A model generated the notes under the pieces. It was given only the letters and a program-made list of their open reading frames with translations, did not search any database and was not told the origin of the DNA. From the NCBI GenBank assembly GCA_035544215.1, contig DATKHY010000001.1:271041-335040 (forward strand): a DNA stretch of 64,000 nt. The letters run 5' to 3'. Below are positions 25,139 to 33,411 of the stretch, piece after piece. The position numbers and the translations under genes are program-made. The stretch comes from Candidatus Binatia bacterium. GTDB taxonomy: Bacteria; Vulcanimicrobiota; Vulcanimicrobiia; Vulcanimicrobiales; Vulcanimicrobiaceae. The first letter of the stretch is position 1. Each line of letters opens with the position of its first letter.

Positions 25139-26572
25139 TCAGGCCGCAGCGCCAGGCTTCAGCTTCTGGTCAGTGTCGACGTGAAGGCCCCCCAACTCGA
25201 CCGAGACGGCCCGCGCGATCTTGTTCTGCTCTTCCACGTTCGCCCTACGAAATATCTGCGCTCCGCGACGAATCAACGCCTCAGCATCGCGCTGTTGGCT
25301 TGTGGCAGCCTTCGCGATCGCAAGCTCTTGCTGAACCGCAACAATTCGATCTTGTATCTCGCCTCGTTCCCGATTGAGAGCATCTAGGCGCTCTTGCACA
25401 TCTTCGGCGCGCACCTTGCCCGCGGCATGCAGCTCCCAGGCGACGCCGCGCTTACGCGCGAGTTCATCGAGCCTAGCCTTCTGATCCTTAAGCGTGCGTT
25501 CGAGAAGCTGAGGTGACGTAAGAGAACGCCGCCTATGGCGTTCGATCAGTTTCGGGGAAGCCCGAAGGCGACCGAGTAACGCGACAAACTGTTCTTCGAG
25601 CTTATCGGCTCGAACGAGGCGCAGCCGATCATCGTGGTTCCAACGAGCACGGCATGCGTAGTATCTGTATCTCCATGGCTCGATCCCGCACGCCAGCCCG
25701 AGCATTCCGCGCCCGCAGTAACATCGCAGCGAACCGGCGAGTGGCCATGGATATCGGCGGCGCCGGTCATGTTTGCGATCGTTCGCAAGGAGGGCGGCAG
25801 CTTTCTGCGCTCGCGCAAATGTGGCTTCGTCGACGATCGGCCCGATGTATGCCCTATTCAGCAGAAGCTTCCTGACGCGAGTGGGCGTCCAATTCACAAC
25901 GCGAGAGTTTCCATTAACGTATAGGTGTGGCGGCGCGATTGCGGTTAGGCGTCGAGCTATAGTCTCCAGCCCCTTACCTTGCAAGCGGAGTTTAAAGGCT
26001 TCGCGAACGACCGGGGCCCGCTCGCCGTCAATGAGGCATTTGTTGTTCTTATAGCGCAGGCCGTACGGAGCCTTACCCATGGGCTCGCCAGCCTCGCGTT
26101 TGCGGCGGCGGACTTCCCGCATCTTATCCCGGCGGACATCATTTTCGTGACGGGCGACGGCCAGCGTAGCGGCGGAAATTAGCTCGTCCATTGCCGAGTC
26201 AAGTTTTACCTCGCCCTGGTCCCGCGTAAAGACAGAAACACCCAGGTCATGCAGGTCGCGCAGCACGATCTGAGACTCGACGATCGAGCCGCGGCCGAGC
26301 CTGTCGGCCCGGATCATGAGGAGCCGGGTTGGCCTAGCCTCCGCATCGAGCGCCCGAATGTCGGAAAGCAGGTCGTGCACGATGCGGCGGGGGCCAGCTT
26401 TGCCGGTCGCGACGCCCTCGATAATGCGGCTAAGCCGCCAGCCCCGCATCGAGGCGACCTCTTCGCCCCAGGCGCGCTGATGGGGGAGCGTCTCGGATTG
26501 CCCCTCCGCACTCACGGCGGCGAGGAGCCAAACTGAGGGCCCTTTGGCGACCGGTGCACGCCCGCTGTGCAT
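25139..26572 (-). CDS. Large serine recombinase (phage/ICE integrase type)
   Basis: 477 residues from ATG 26572; a GTG four codons upstream (26584) is an alternative. The N-terminal resolvase domain has the nucleophile region AVSAEGQSETLPHQR (Ser near residue 21) and the arginine region MIRADRLGRGS. It is followed by the recombinase domain (GKAPYGLRY onward), a zinc beta-ribbon with GSLRCYCGRGMLGLACG and YYACRARW, and a long coiled-coil segment (about 350-440). All domains are present, so it should be active on its own attachment sites, one of which normally lies next to the gene. Nothing else phage-like is nearby. Confidence 0.92.
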   Translation of the reverse strand: MHSGRAPVAKGPSVWLLAAVSAEGQSETLPHQRAWGEEVASMRGWRLSRIIEGVATGKAGPRRIVHDLLSDIRALDAEARPTRLLMIRADRLGRGSIVESQIVLRDLHDLGVSVFTRDQGEVKLDSAMDELISAATLAVARHENDVRRDKMREVRRRKREAGEPMGKAPYGLRYKNNKCLIDGERAPVVREAFKLRLQGKGLETIARRLTAIAPPHLYVNGNSRVVNWTPTRVRKLLLNRAYIGPIVDEATFARAQKAAALLANDRKHDRRRRYPWPLAGSLRCYCGRGMLGLACGIEPWRYRYYACRARWNHDDRLRLVRADKLEEQFVALLGRLRASPKLIERHRRRSLTSPQLLERTLKDQKARLDELARKRGVAWELHAAGKVRAEDVQERLDALNRERGEIQDRIVAVQQELAIAKAATSQQRDAEALIRRGAQIFRRANVEEQNKIARAVSVELGGLHVDTDQKLKPGAAA

Positions 26573-27164
26573 GCGCTTTACCACCGCCGAAGTGTACCAC
26601 CCCTATGCTACCCCAGTCTACTACTACGGCTCGAAGTGGAATAGCATGGCGTCTCAGCCGGATCTGCTCAACTCCGATTCTTTCGCCGGTGGATTTCAGA
26701 TCTCGACGCAGGCGACGCCGCCGAACGCCAAGGGCGTCACGTGGAACCAATCCGCGACCGTCTCCCTGAACAACGGCGCCACGACGATCGAGATGAACAA
26801 TCAGGGCGTGCCGACGATCACGAGCTACGGCCAAAATATGTCGATCGCGCGGGGACAAACCGTGCAGCTCGGCGACGGCGAATCGGTGACATGCGAAGAG
26901 AACGGCTCGTTACGCGTCTGCGCGCAGAACGGCACAGGCGGCCGGATCGACACGACGCTGACGGCGCACGGAGACGGCGTCAACGTCGACGTGACCGCGC
27001 ATGACGTCGACCTGGGCGGCGCTTTGGTCAACGGGCTCGAGCGGCGCCGCGATCCGGATCCGCAACCAGTCTCCGGGCCGATCATCTCGAATCCGATCTT
27101 GCGGCCGTACACCGTGGCGCCGATCGAACAGCAGCAGCCCCCGCCGGACTATCCCGGGATATAG
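26571..27164 (+). pseudogene. Probable 5'-truncated gene at the recombinase junction
   Basis: A frame of 197 residues beginning at ATG 26571, which overlaps the recombinase start codon as CATG on opposite strands. The sequence from EVYHPYATPVYYYG onward is well formed, beta-rich and Asn/Thr-rich, ending in a proline-rich QQQPPPDYPGI tail, as in secreted proteins, but there is no signal peptide and no ribosome binding site. The best explanation is a host gene whose front was removed when the recombinase element inserted. A genuine short cytosolic protein starting at ATG 26646 is the alternative. Confidence 0.5.
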
Positions 27165-27321
27165 TTGCTCGCTCTAAGGAGCAAGCCGCGCCCGCACGAT
27201 TCGATCCAACCTCTCGTTAATCTTAGGGAATTCACAGGGAAGGCATCCCCGCTCAAGGAATGCGGCTGCTTTCCCTGCTAGGCCCCCTCTAGCTACTCCA
27301 TTTACGAGAGGTTTATTGCGT

Positions 27322-28281
27322 ATGTACAAGCGGTCGCGGCTTGTCGGCATCTTAGGATGCGCGGCATTAGTCGCAATGGTCGGCTGCTCGGCGAATTCCG
27401 GCGTCACCCCGGTGAGCGGAACGACGGCGCAGCAGCAAGCGCTGAGAGGCGTCCCGATGGGTCCCGGATGGATCTACAAAGACGGCGTTCTCTACCACAC
27501 CCCACACTACATGTCCACCGTCAAGGCGGCGAGTCGCATGAAACAAGACATCCTGCTTTCGTATGGCGGCGGCGCCGTGCTCGTGCACCCCAGGACCTAC
27601 CTCATCCTCTGGGGCTACACCACGTACGGCGATCCGAACGGCGTGAAGCCACTCCTCCACAACTATCTCAGGGTCATGGGTGGCAGCGGCCACAACAACA
27701 TCTACACCCAGTACTACATGAAGGTCGGCACCACGACGACCGATATCAAAAACCCCAGCAGACAGCTCAAGGGCGTCTGGGAAGACGACACGAACCCCGT
27801 CCCGCAGAACCCGACCGATGCGCAGGTAGCGGCTGAAGCGGCCGCCGCCGTCGCGCATTTCGGCGGTACCCCCGATCTCAATGGTTCGTATGTCGTCGCC
27901 ACGCCGCACGGCCGCAGCTCGAGCGGCTTCGGTACGCAGTGGTGCGCGTATCACGGCGCGACCTCGGTAGGCGGCAAGATCATCTCGTACACGAACCTGC
28001 CGTATCAGCCGGATGCCGGAGCGAACTGCGGTGCCAACTTCATCTCGCCGCCCTCGGATGAGAGCGGAGCCGATGAGGGCGTGACGATCGTCGAAGGTCA
28101 CGAGTACGGCGAGTCCGTCACCGATCCGGATCCGTTCAGCGGCTGGAATAGCCCGCAAGGTGAGATCGGCGACCTCTGCGCTTGGACGAACGTTCAGAAC
28201 GATCCGTTCCGTACCAAGTCGTACTCGTCTCAGCCGATGTTCAGCAACGCGACCGCGTCCTGCGTGCATTCGTATCCGTAA
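27322..28281 (+). CDS. Lipoprotein with HExxE...TDP metal-site motif
   Basis: 319 residues from ATG 27322 (GAGAGG 10 nt upstream). Lipoprotein signal with lipobox VGC near residue 22. Near the C-terminus lies VEGHEYGESVTDPDPFSGW followed by GEIGDLCAW. This HExxE-x-x-TDP ... E-x-x-D-x-C pattern recalls the phosphate-induced/EXORDIUM-like family and putative zinc proteases with a gluzincin-like helix. Catalytic activity is unproven. Monocistronic, with a strong terminator at 28,325. Confidence 0.75.
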   Translation: MYKRSRLVGILGCAALVAMVGCSANSGVTPVSGTTAQQQALRGVPMGPGWIYKDGVLYHTPHYMSTVKAASRMKQDILLSYGGGAVLVHPRTYLILWGYTTYGDPNGVKPLLHNYLRVMGGSGHNNIYTQYYMKVGTTTTDIKNPSRQLKGVWEDDTNPVPQNPTDAQVAAEAAAAVAHFGGTPDLNGSYVVATPHGRSSSGFGTQWCAYHGATSVGGKIISYTNLPYQPDAGANCGANFISPPSDESGADEGVTIVEGHEYGESVTDPDPFSGWNSPQGEIGDLCAWTNVQNDPFRTKSYSSQPMFSNATASCVHSYP

Positions 28282-28324
28282 GGATCTAGCCTCGCGCGTC
28301 TAACGTGCGAATAGCTCCAAGGAG

Positions 28325-28359
28325 ATGGGCCGCCGAGGCTGGCGGCCCATCTTCTTTTT
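28325..28359 (+). terminator. Intrinsic terminator of the HExxE lipoprotein gene
   Basis: ATGGGCCGCC and GGCGGCCCAT form a perfect 10-bp stem with a 6-nt loop, followed by CTTCTTTTT. Confidence 0.85.
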
Positions 28360-28463
28360 GCGCAGATTAGATGTGGCTGAAATTCCCGCTAACCGCCAAG
28401 GCGCTGCTACGTTAGGCGCCATCCGCATGGGTAAAGGCGGCGGGCGAAGGGAGGGATTTCCTC

Positions 28464-28820
28464 ATGAAGACGATGCTTCGAACGACCGCGACCCTGGCCG
28501 GCTTGGCGACGATCTTCACGCTGGGCATCCACACGCCCGCTTCTGCGCAACAACAACCAACACCATGCGGTTACTGGTCCGAAGGCGAATGGGTCCCCGA
28601 GCCGTGCCAGGCGCGTCCGCATCATGCCGCCATCAGCGGCACGATCGTCGGCGTCAGCGCGAACAGGCTAACCGTGCAGACCGGCCCAATGCAGACCGTT
28701 GTCGTGAATGACGAACCTGCACTCAACGCACAGGACACGGGGCGCATCTATACCGGACGCATGATCACGGCATACGGCTACTGGAACGGCGGCGAATTCG
28801 TGGCGACGAGTATCGCCTAA
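28464..28820 (+). CDS. Small periplasmic protein, OB-fold-like
   Basis: 118 residues. A Sec signal peptide ends at PASAQQ (about residue 28). The mature part holds GTIVGVSANRLTVQTGPMQ and GRMITAYGYWNGGEF, alternating strands of the kind seen in DUF5666/OB-fold periplasmic proteins. Two Cys (CGYW, EPC) lie near the mature N-terminus. GGAGGG lies upstream. Function unknown. The next gene follows after 20 bp. Confidence 0.7.
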   Translation: MKTMLRTTATLAGLATIFTLGIHTPASAQQQPTPCGYWSEGEWVPEPCQARPHHAAISGTIVGVSANRLTVQTGPMQTVVVNDEPALNAQDTGRIYTGRMITAYGYWNGGEFVATSIA

Positions 28821-28840
28821 GCCGTCGCGTTGGAGCTTTG

Positions 28841-29353
28841 GTGATACCGTTCTTCGGACTTCTCGTTCTGCTCGCACAAGCGTCGCCCGGCAACGCGCCG
28901 GGCGACGCATATTTCGGCAAGCTCAACATGAGCACGCTGCGAATCCGCTACGAGACGATGCAGCTCAAGAAACGGTACGAGACGCATCAACTGCTCCCTG
29001 AGCAAGCCGAACATCTACTAATCTTCACTGACGACGCATACATGGACTGGGCGCGCCGCTATCCCAAGGACGGCTGGCTGCCATCAACCGGCTTTGCGAT
29101 CGCGCAACTCTACGCAGAGCTGCCGGGAGCGACGGCGCGCGGTCGCGCCGCGGCGCTGCTGAAATACGTCGCGCAGAGTTTTCCGAAGTCGCCGTACGCG
29201 CATAAGAGCCGCGTCCAGCTCAATCGCGGGGTTTCGATGAAACCCTATCCCGCGTGGGCGCGCCCCACGCCCACGCCGTCGCCGTCGCCTGCGCCGTCGC
29301 CCTCGTCAGCGACGTCGCCTTCGCCCGCGCCGTCGCGGGCGTCGCGGCTCTGA
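28841..29353 (+). CDS. Exported hypothetical protein with Pro/Ser-rich tail
   Basis: 170 residues from GTG 28841 (GGAG upstream). A short signal peptide (FFGLLVLLAQASP) precedes a helical domain with KRYETHQLLPEQAEHLL and FAIAQLYAEL, compatible with a tetratricopeptide-like helical hairpin. The tail from about residue 140 is a PTPTPSPSPAPSPS low-complexity stretch. Likely in one transcript with the preceding gene. No family recognised. Confidence 0.6.
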   Translation: MIPFFGLLVLLAQASPGNAPGDAYFGKLNMSTLRIRYETMQLKKRYETHQLLPEQAEHLLIFTDDAYMDWARRYPKDGWLPSTGFAIAQLYAELPGATARGRAAALLKYVAQSFPKSPYAHKSRVQLNRGVSMKPYPAWARPTPTPSPSPAPSPSSATSPSPAPSRASRL

Positions 29354-29386
29354 GGAGTCGCTTCCCGCGCGACGAACGCTTGCGCC

Positions 29387-29956
29387 GTGACCGGTGCGTT
29401 CGATTACTTGACGATCCTGATGTCGATCGTGTTGGGCTTGGCGATCGCCAACGTCCTAGCTCGGCTCGCGACCGTCATCACCGCCCGCGAGCGGGTCGAC
29501 TTCTACTGGCCGCCAGTTGCTTGGGCGATTTGGCTCTTCTTCATCTGCGTTCAGCATTGGTGGGCGGAGTGGGGCGTGCGTCACACGCAACACTGGAACT
29601 TCGGCACGTTTTGGCTGCAGCTGCTCGTGCCGGTCGATCTGTTCCTCCTCTCCGCATTGGCGCTGCCCGAACGCGACGAGGACGGAAAGATTGACCTCGG
29701 CGCGTGGTACTTTCACAATCTCGCGTGGTTCTTCGGCGTCATGTTCTTTCTGCCGCTGCTCAGCATCGCGGAGGAGGTCGCGCGAACGGGACGGATGGCT
29801 TCCGTCTTAAACCTCGCGTTCTTGGTGCTGTTCGACGTCGTCATCGTCGTGGCGTTCGCGTTGCGATCGCGTCGAGCGCAAGAGTGGATCACGGCACAGG
29901 CGTTGTTGCTGACGATCGTGTACGTGGCGGTGCTGTTCGCGCGACTTCCCAGCTAG
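29387..29956 (+). CDS. Integral membrane protein, unknown
   Basis: 189 residues from GTG 29387. Five or six hydrophobic helices (about 8-30, 44-60, 72-92, 110-128, 138-158, 168-186). The second helix carries QHWWAEW, and charged residues between helices suggest an inner-membrane protein. Starts 34 bp after the previous gene. I recognise no family. Confidence 0.65.
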   Translation: MTGAFDYLTILMSIVLGLAIANVLARLATVITARERVDFYWPPVAWAIWLFFICVQHWWAEWGVRHTQHWNFGTFWLQLLVPVDLFLLSALALPERDEDGKIDLGAWYFHNLAWFFGVMFFLPLLSIAEEVARTGRMASVLNLAFLVLFDVVIVVAFALRSRRAQEWITAQALLLTIVYVAVLFARLPS

Positions 29957-30000
29957 CGCGAAGCGGGGGAAAAGCCCGTCCGCCCGCAAAGGAGGACAGC

Positions 30001-30609
30001 GTGAACGTGCAACGCTTTTTCGGTACGCTCCTGATCGCTTTCGTCGTAGCGGCGTGCTCCGGATCGTCGCACGGCAGCTCGTCGTACGGCTCCGGCGATC
30101 CCAGCTTGGCCGCGCCAAATCCGGCCGGAGGCCCGATCGATCCGTTTCTGACCGACGGACGAGCGGTGCTGCGCGCCCTCGACGCGGTGGCGTCGCGTTC
30201 GGGGACTCCGTTACGCATCACGACGATCGGTGCAGACGGCGTCAACGGATTGACGCTCGACGTGCAGGAACCGCAGCGTCACGTCAACGTGGATCGCTAC
30301 GTCGTCGCGACCGATGGAAGCATCTCCGGCCCGACGCCCGTCAAGCTGATGTCGCTCAACGGCGGTCCGATCACGGCCGCGTCCGTCGACCAGCGAGCCT
30401 TCGATCCGAAGGCGGTCGCCTTCGCCGCGCTCACGCAGACCGATCGTGAGGCGATCCGGCGATCAAACTATCCGGACGCGCGGGTCACCCAGTGGGAGAT
30501 CGACGGCCTCGGCCCCGACGACCGCCGCTACATCTATCTCGAATCCGCCCGGGCCCGGCCCACCGCCGCGGTGAGCCCCGGGCTCAAGATCGTCCGGATG
30601 TCGTTCTAA
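30001..30609 (+). CDS. Lipoprotein, unknown function
   Basis: 202 residues from GTG 30001, which has AAAGGAGGA 5 nt upstream; the longer open frame upstream overlaps the membrane-protein gene and is rejected. Lipobox VAAC near residue 20, then a Ser/Gly linker and a mixed alpha/beta domain with LRITTIGADGVNGLTLDVQ and RRYIYLES. No recognised family. Same direction and 44 bp after the membrane-protein gene. Confidence 0.75.
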   Translation: MNVQRFFGTLLIAFVVAACSGSSHGSSSYGSGDPSLAAPNPAGGPIDPFLTDGRAVLRALDAVASRSGTPLRITTIGADGVNGLTLDVQEPQRHVNVDRYVVATDGSISGPTPVKLMSLNGGPITAASVDQRAFDPKAVAFAALTQTDREAIRRSNYPDARVTQWEIDGLGPDDRRYIYLESARARPTAAVSPGLKIVRMSF

Positions 30610-30683
30610 CCCCGGACCCTTCCCTATCCCGCCCGTTGTTGCTATAGTCAGGGCGACTCTCGCCTACTTGCAAGGAGATTTTG

Positions 30684-31139
30684 ATGCGTTTTCTCACCCC
30701 ATCGCTGATCATCGTCGCCGCGCTCGTGGCCGTCACGGCGTGTAACAGCAAGTCCTCGTCGAGCTCGTCGGACCAGTCGAGCGCCGGCGCAACTGCCGCC
30801 GCCTCTGCCGCCGCAACGGAAGCGCCGAGCGGTGCCGCGACATCGTCAGCGGCCGGCGAAGCGCCGACATACCCGGGCGCTGTGACGCAGGCCTCGGGCA
30901 GCAGCTCCAACATGGGCTCCAGCGCCGCCGGTCAAGTGATGACGACCGACGATTCGTTCGACAAAGTCTACACCTGGTATCAGCAAAACATGCCGGCGGG
31001 CTCGGAGAAGTCGCATGTAACCGCGCCTGTGGAAAGCGCCGTGTTCACGATCGGCCAGCCGGGTCAAGGACAGACGTCCGTGACACTGACTACCTCGGGC
31101 GGTAAGACGATGATTAGCATCGCCAAAGTCAAGATGTAG
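30684..31139 (+). CDS. Lipoprotein, unknown function
   Basis: 151 residues from ATG 30684 (AAGGAGA upstream). Lipobox VTAC near residue 20 is followed by a long Ser/Ala-rich linker (to about 60) and a small domain with TTDDSFDKVYTWYQQNMPAG, a pattern seen in small periplasmic domains that begin with a pseudo-transport loop. Last gene of the rightward group 28,464-31,139. Confidence 0.75.
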   Translation: MRFLTPSLIIVAALVAVTACNSKSSSSSSDQSSAGATAAASAAATEAPSGAATSSAAGEAPTYPGAVTQASGSSSNMGSSAAGQVMTTDDSFDKVYTWYQQNMPAGSEKSHVTAPVESAVFTIGQPGQGQTSVTLTTSGGKTMISIAKVKM

Positions 31140-31178
31140 CGAATCGTTCGATTCGAACGTCCGGCGGCGCGCTGCTCC

Positions 31179-31562
31179 TCAGCCGGAACCTGCGCGCCTC
31201 CGATACCTCCCGAAGATGCGTTCGGGAAGCCAAGTCAGGACAACCGCTCCCACGATGACCACGAGACCCAAGACGTTCCATGCTGCGTAGATGCGTCCGA
31301 GCGGGCCGAAGCCCAGCAGCAGCGCCGCCGCGGCCATGACGAAAAGAAACGGCGCGGTAAAATAGCAGTGCAGGCGGCCGCAACGCCATGCGTTGAGCGC
31401 ACACGCCGCAGCCATGACGCCCAGCGCAGCCGCCCACACGACGGCTTGCACACGCGAATCGACACTGAAGAAGCCGATCGCGACGATCGCTAGTATCGGC
31501 AGCACGAAGGCACCCGCGACGACGCGCAAGTTGCGCAGAAGGTCGCGGCCCTCGTCGGTCAT
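31179..31562 (-). CDS. Small membrane protein
   Basis: 127 residues with four hydrophobic helices and a conserved-looking segment RCGRLHCYFTAPFLF between helices 2 and 3. The ATG at 31562 overlaps the stop of the SRPBCC gene as ATGA, so the two are translationally coupled. Proteins with this CGRxHC segment are often found as short hypothetical membrane proteins; function unknown. Confidence 0.75.
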   Translation of the reverse strand: MTDEGRDLLRNLRVVAGAFVLPILAIVAIGFFSVDSRVQAVVWAAALGVMAAACALNAWRCGRLHCYFTAPFLFVMAAAALLLGFGPLGRIYAAWNVLGLVVIVGAVVLTWLPERIFGRYRRRAGSG

Positions 31563-31975
31563 GCCTCCGCAGTTCGCGCCAGATCGTCGAGCACCGGCAC
31601 GAAGTGCCTCGCCATCTCGTTGCCCATCATCGGCCCGAACAGGAACGCCAGCGGCCCAGTGATGGCGACGTTCTGCGAAATAGCGCTGCCGGTTCCGTGC
31701 GGTGCGATCTCGCAAGTAAACGTGAAGATCGTCAGCGGCGCCCCCACCATCGTCATGCTGAAACCGCGCCCCGCGACGACGTTGGAGAACGTCACATCGT
31801 GCCTGCTGCCGCGATCGGTCGTCATCTTGCCCGGCGTGCCGTCGGCGATCGGCCCCTCGACGAGGGCGGATTTGATGCCCGAGTTCCAGCGGCTCCAATT
31901 GTTCGGGTCGCTCCAGATGCTCCACACTTTGTCCGGGGCGGCAGTGGTGGAGCGCGAAACGCCGTAGATCTTCAT
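31559..31975 (-). CDS. SRPBCC (START/Bet v 1-like) family protein
   Basis: 138 residues from ATG 31975 with GGAGG 6 nt upstream. The start STTAAPDKVWSIWSDPNNWSRWN is the hallmark of polyketide-cyclase/SRPBCC proteins (helix-grip fold that binds a hydrophobic ligand). The C-terminal long helix ends in MARHFVPVLDDLAR. Paired with a membrane protein by a 4-bp overlap. Confidence 0.88.
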   Translation of the reverse strand: MKIYGVSRSTTAAPDKVWSIWSDPNNWSRWNSGIKSALVEGPIADGTPGKMTTDRGSRHDVTFSNVVAGRGFSMTMVGAPLTIFTFTCEIAPHGTGSAISQNVAITGPLAFLFGPMMGNEMARHFVPVLDDLARTAEA

Positions 31976-32043
31976 CGGGCGCCTCCTCTCTCGCCAATGT
32001 ACTCTACGAGGCGAAACTATGCCTCGGTGACGAAGCATAAAGA

Positions 32044-33411
32044 ATGCAGCGCAAACGTTTTATAACTCTTGCCGCGGTCGTGGCGCTCGCCGCGTGCGGG
32101 CAAAACTCGACGGTCGGCCCTCCGCTCCGATCCGCCGGAGCTCGGCCGCTCGGCGCGATGCTACCGCTCTCGGGAACATCGTCGAAGATTCAACACGTCG
32201 TCATCATTTTTCAAGAGAACCGCTCGATCAACGACCTCTTCAACGGCTTTCCCGGAGCCGGGACCGTGCGCGCGGGGAAGAATTCACTAGGTCAAACGGT
32301 GACGCTGCAGCCTCGCCTGCTGACGGCACCGTACGACATCAGCCACAAGCACAGCGCCTTCGTCACCGAATATGACGGCGGCAAGCTCGACGGATTCAAC
32401 CTCGTCTATTCGGCCTGTCTCAAGAAGAAAGCGTGTCCGCCCGCGGACATCCGTGCGTACGCGTACGTGCCCGAAAAAGAAGTCGAGCCCTACTTCATCA
32501 TGGCCCGGCGATACGCGTTCGCGCGCAACATGTTCCAGACCAATCAGGGCCCGAGCTTCCCGGCACATCAATACATCTTGAGCGGCACCTCAACGATCTC
32601 GAATTCATCGTCGGTGCGTGCGGCAGAGAACCCGCTCACGACGAAAAACAAGCTCACCGGCGGCTGCGATTCGCCGCAGGGATCGCTCGTGTGGCTCATC
32701 GACGCCAAGGGCCGGGAGAATCGGCAGATCTATCCCTGCTTCGATCGCAACTCGCTCATCGCGCTGATCGAGGCGAAGTCACTCACCTGGCGTTACTATC
32801 AGGCGCATCTCGGTCCCGGCCTCTGGGAGGGTCCCGACGCCATCTTGCCGGTCTATAGCAGCTCCGAGTTTTCGAGCGACGTCGTCGCTCCGCCGAGGCA
32901 AGTGCTTACCGACATCAAGAACGGAAACCTCGCCAACGTCGCCTGGGTGACGCCGACCGCGGCGGCGTCCGATCACGCGGGAATCACCGACGGGACCGGC
33001 CCCTCGTGGGTGGCGTCGATCGTCAACGCGATCGGCAAGAGCGAATACTGGAACGACACGGCGATCTTCGTGACGTGGGACGACTGGGGAGGCTGGTACG
33101 ATCCCGTCCCGCCGCAACCGTACAACTCTTACGAGCTCTCGTTTCGCGTGCCGCTGCTGGTCATCTCGGCCTATGCGAAGCCGCATTATATCTCCACGAA
33201 ACAGCACGAGTACGGCAGCATCCTGAAGTTCGCGGAAGAGGCGTTCGGGCTCGGATCGCTCGGCACGACCGACGTGCGCGCCGACGACCTCTCCGACTGC
33301 TTCGACTTTTCGAAGCCCCCGCGAAAGTTCGTGCCGATCCCTGCCCCGCGCGGTGCGGACTACTTCTTACGGCAGCCCGCCTCCGCGCAGGACCCGGACG
33401 ACGACTTTTAG
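32044..33411 (+). CDS. Phosphoesterase lipoprotein (acid phosphatase/phospholipase C family)
   Basis: 455 residues. Lipobox LAAC at about 15-18. The family (PF04185 type) hydrolyses phosphomonoesters or phosphodiesters outside the cytoplasm. Metal-site motif QENRSINDLF at about 57-66, nucleophile region QGPSFPAHQYIL, and the second metal motif TWDDWGGWYD near residue 345 are all intact, as is the ASDHAG segment. It should be active. Paralogues lie at 49,364 (motifs lost) and 53,767 (motifs intact). It begins 68 bp from the divergent SRPBCC gene, and its stop overlaps the convergent propeller gene by 4 bp. Confidence 0.92.
   Translation: MQRKRFITLAAVVALAACGQNSTVGPPLRSAGARPLGAMLPLSGTSSKIQHVVIIFQENRSINDLFNGFPGAGTVRAGKNSLGQTVTLQPRLLTAPYDISHKHSAFVTEYDGGKLDGFNLVYSACLKKKACPPADIRAYAYVPEKEVEPYFIMARRYAFARNMFQTNQGPSFPAHQYILSGTSTISNSSSVRAAENPLTTKNKLTGGCDSPQGSLVWLIDAKGRENRQIYPCFDRNSLIALIEAKSLTWRYYQAHLGPGLWEGPDAILPVYSSSEFSSDVVAPPRQVLTDIKNGNLANVAWVTPTAAASDHAGITDGTGPSWVASIVNAIGKSEYWNDTAIFVTWDDWGGWYDPVPPQPYNSYELSFRVPLLVISAYAKPHYISTKQHEYGSILKFAEEAFGLGSLGTTDVRADDLSDCFDFSKPPRKFVPIPAPRGADYFLRQPASAQDPDDDF

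Noticed and set aside
25139..26572. Reading the recombinase as a transposon resolvase
   Set aside because: It has the long recombinase domain, zinc ribbon and coiled coil of large serine integrases; no transposase or terminal repeats are nearby.
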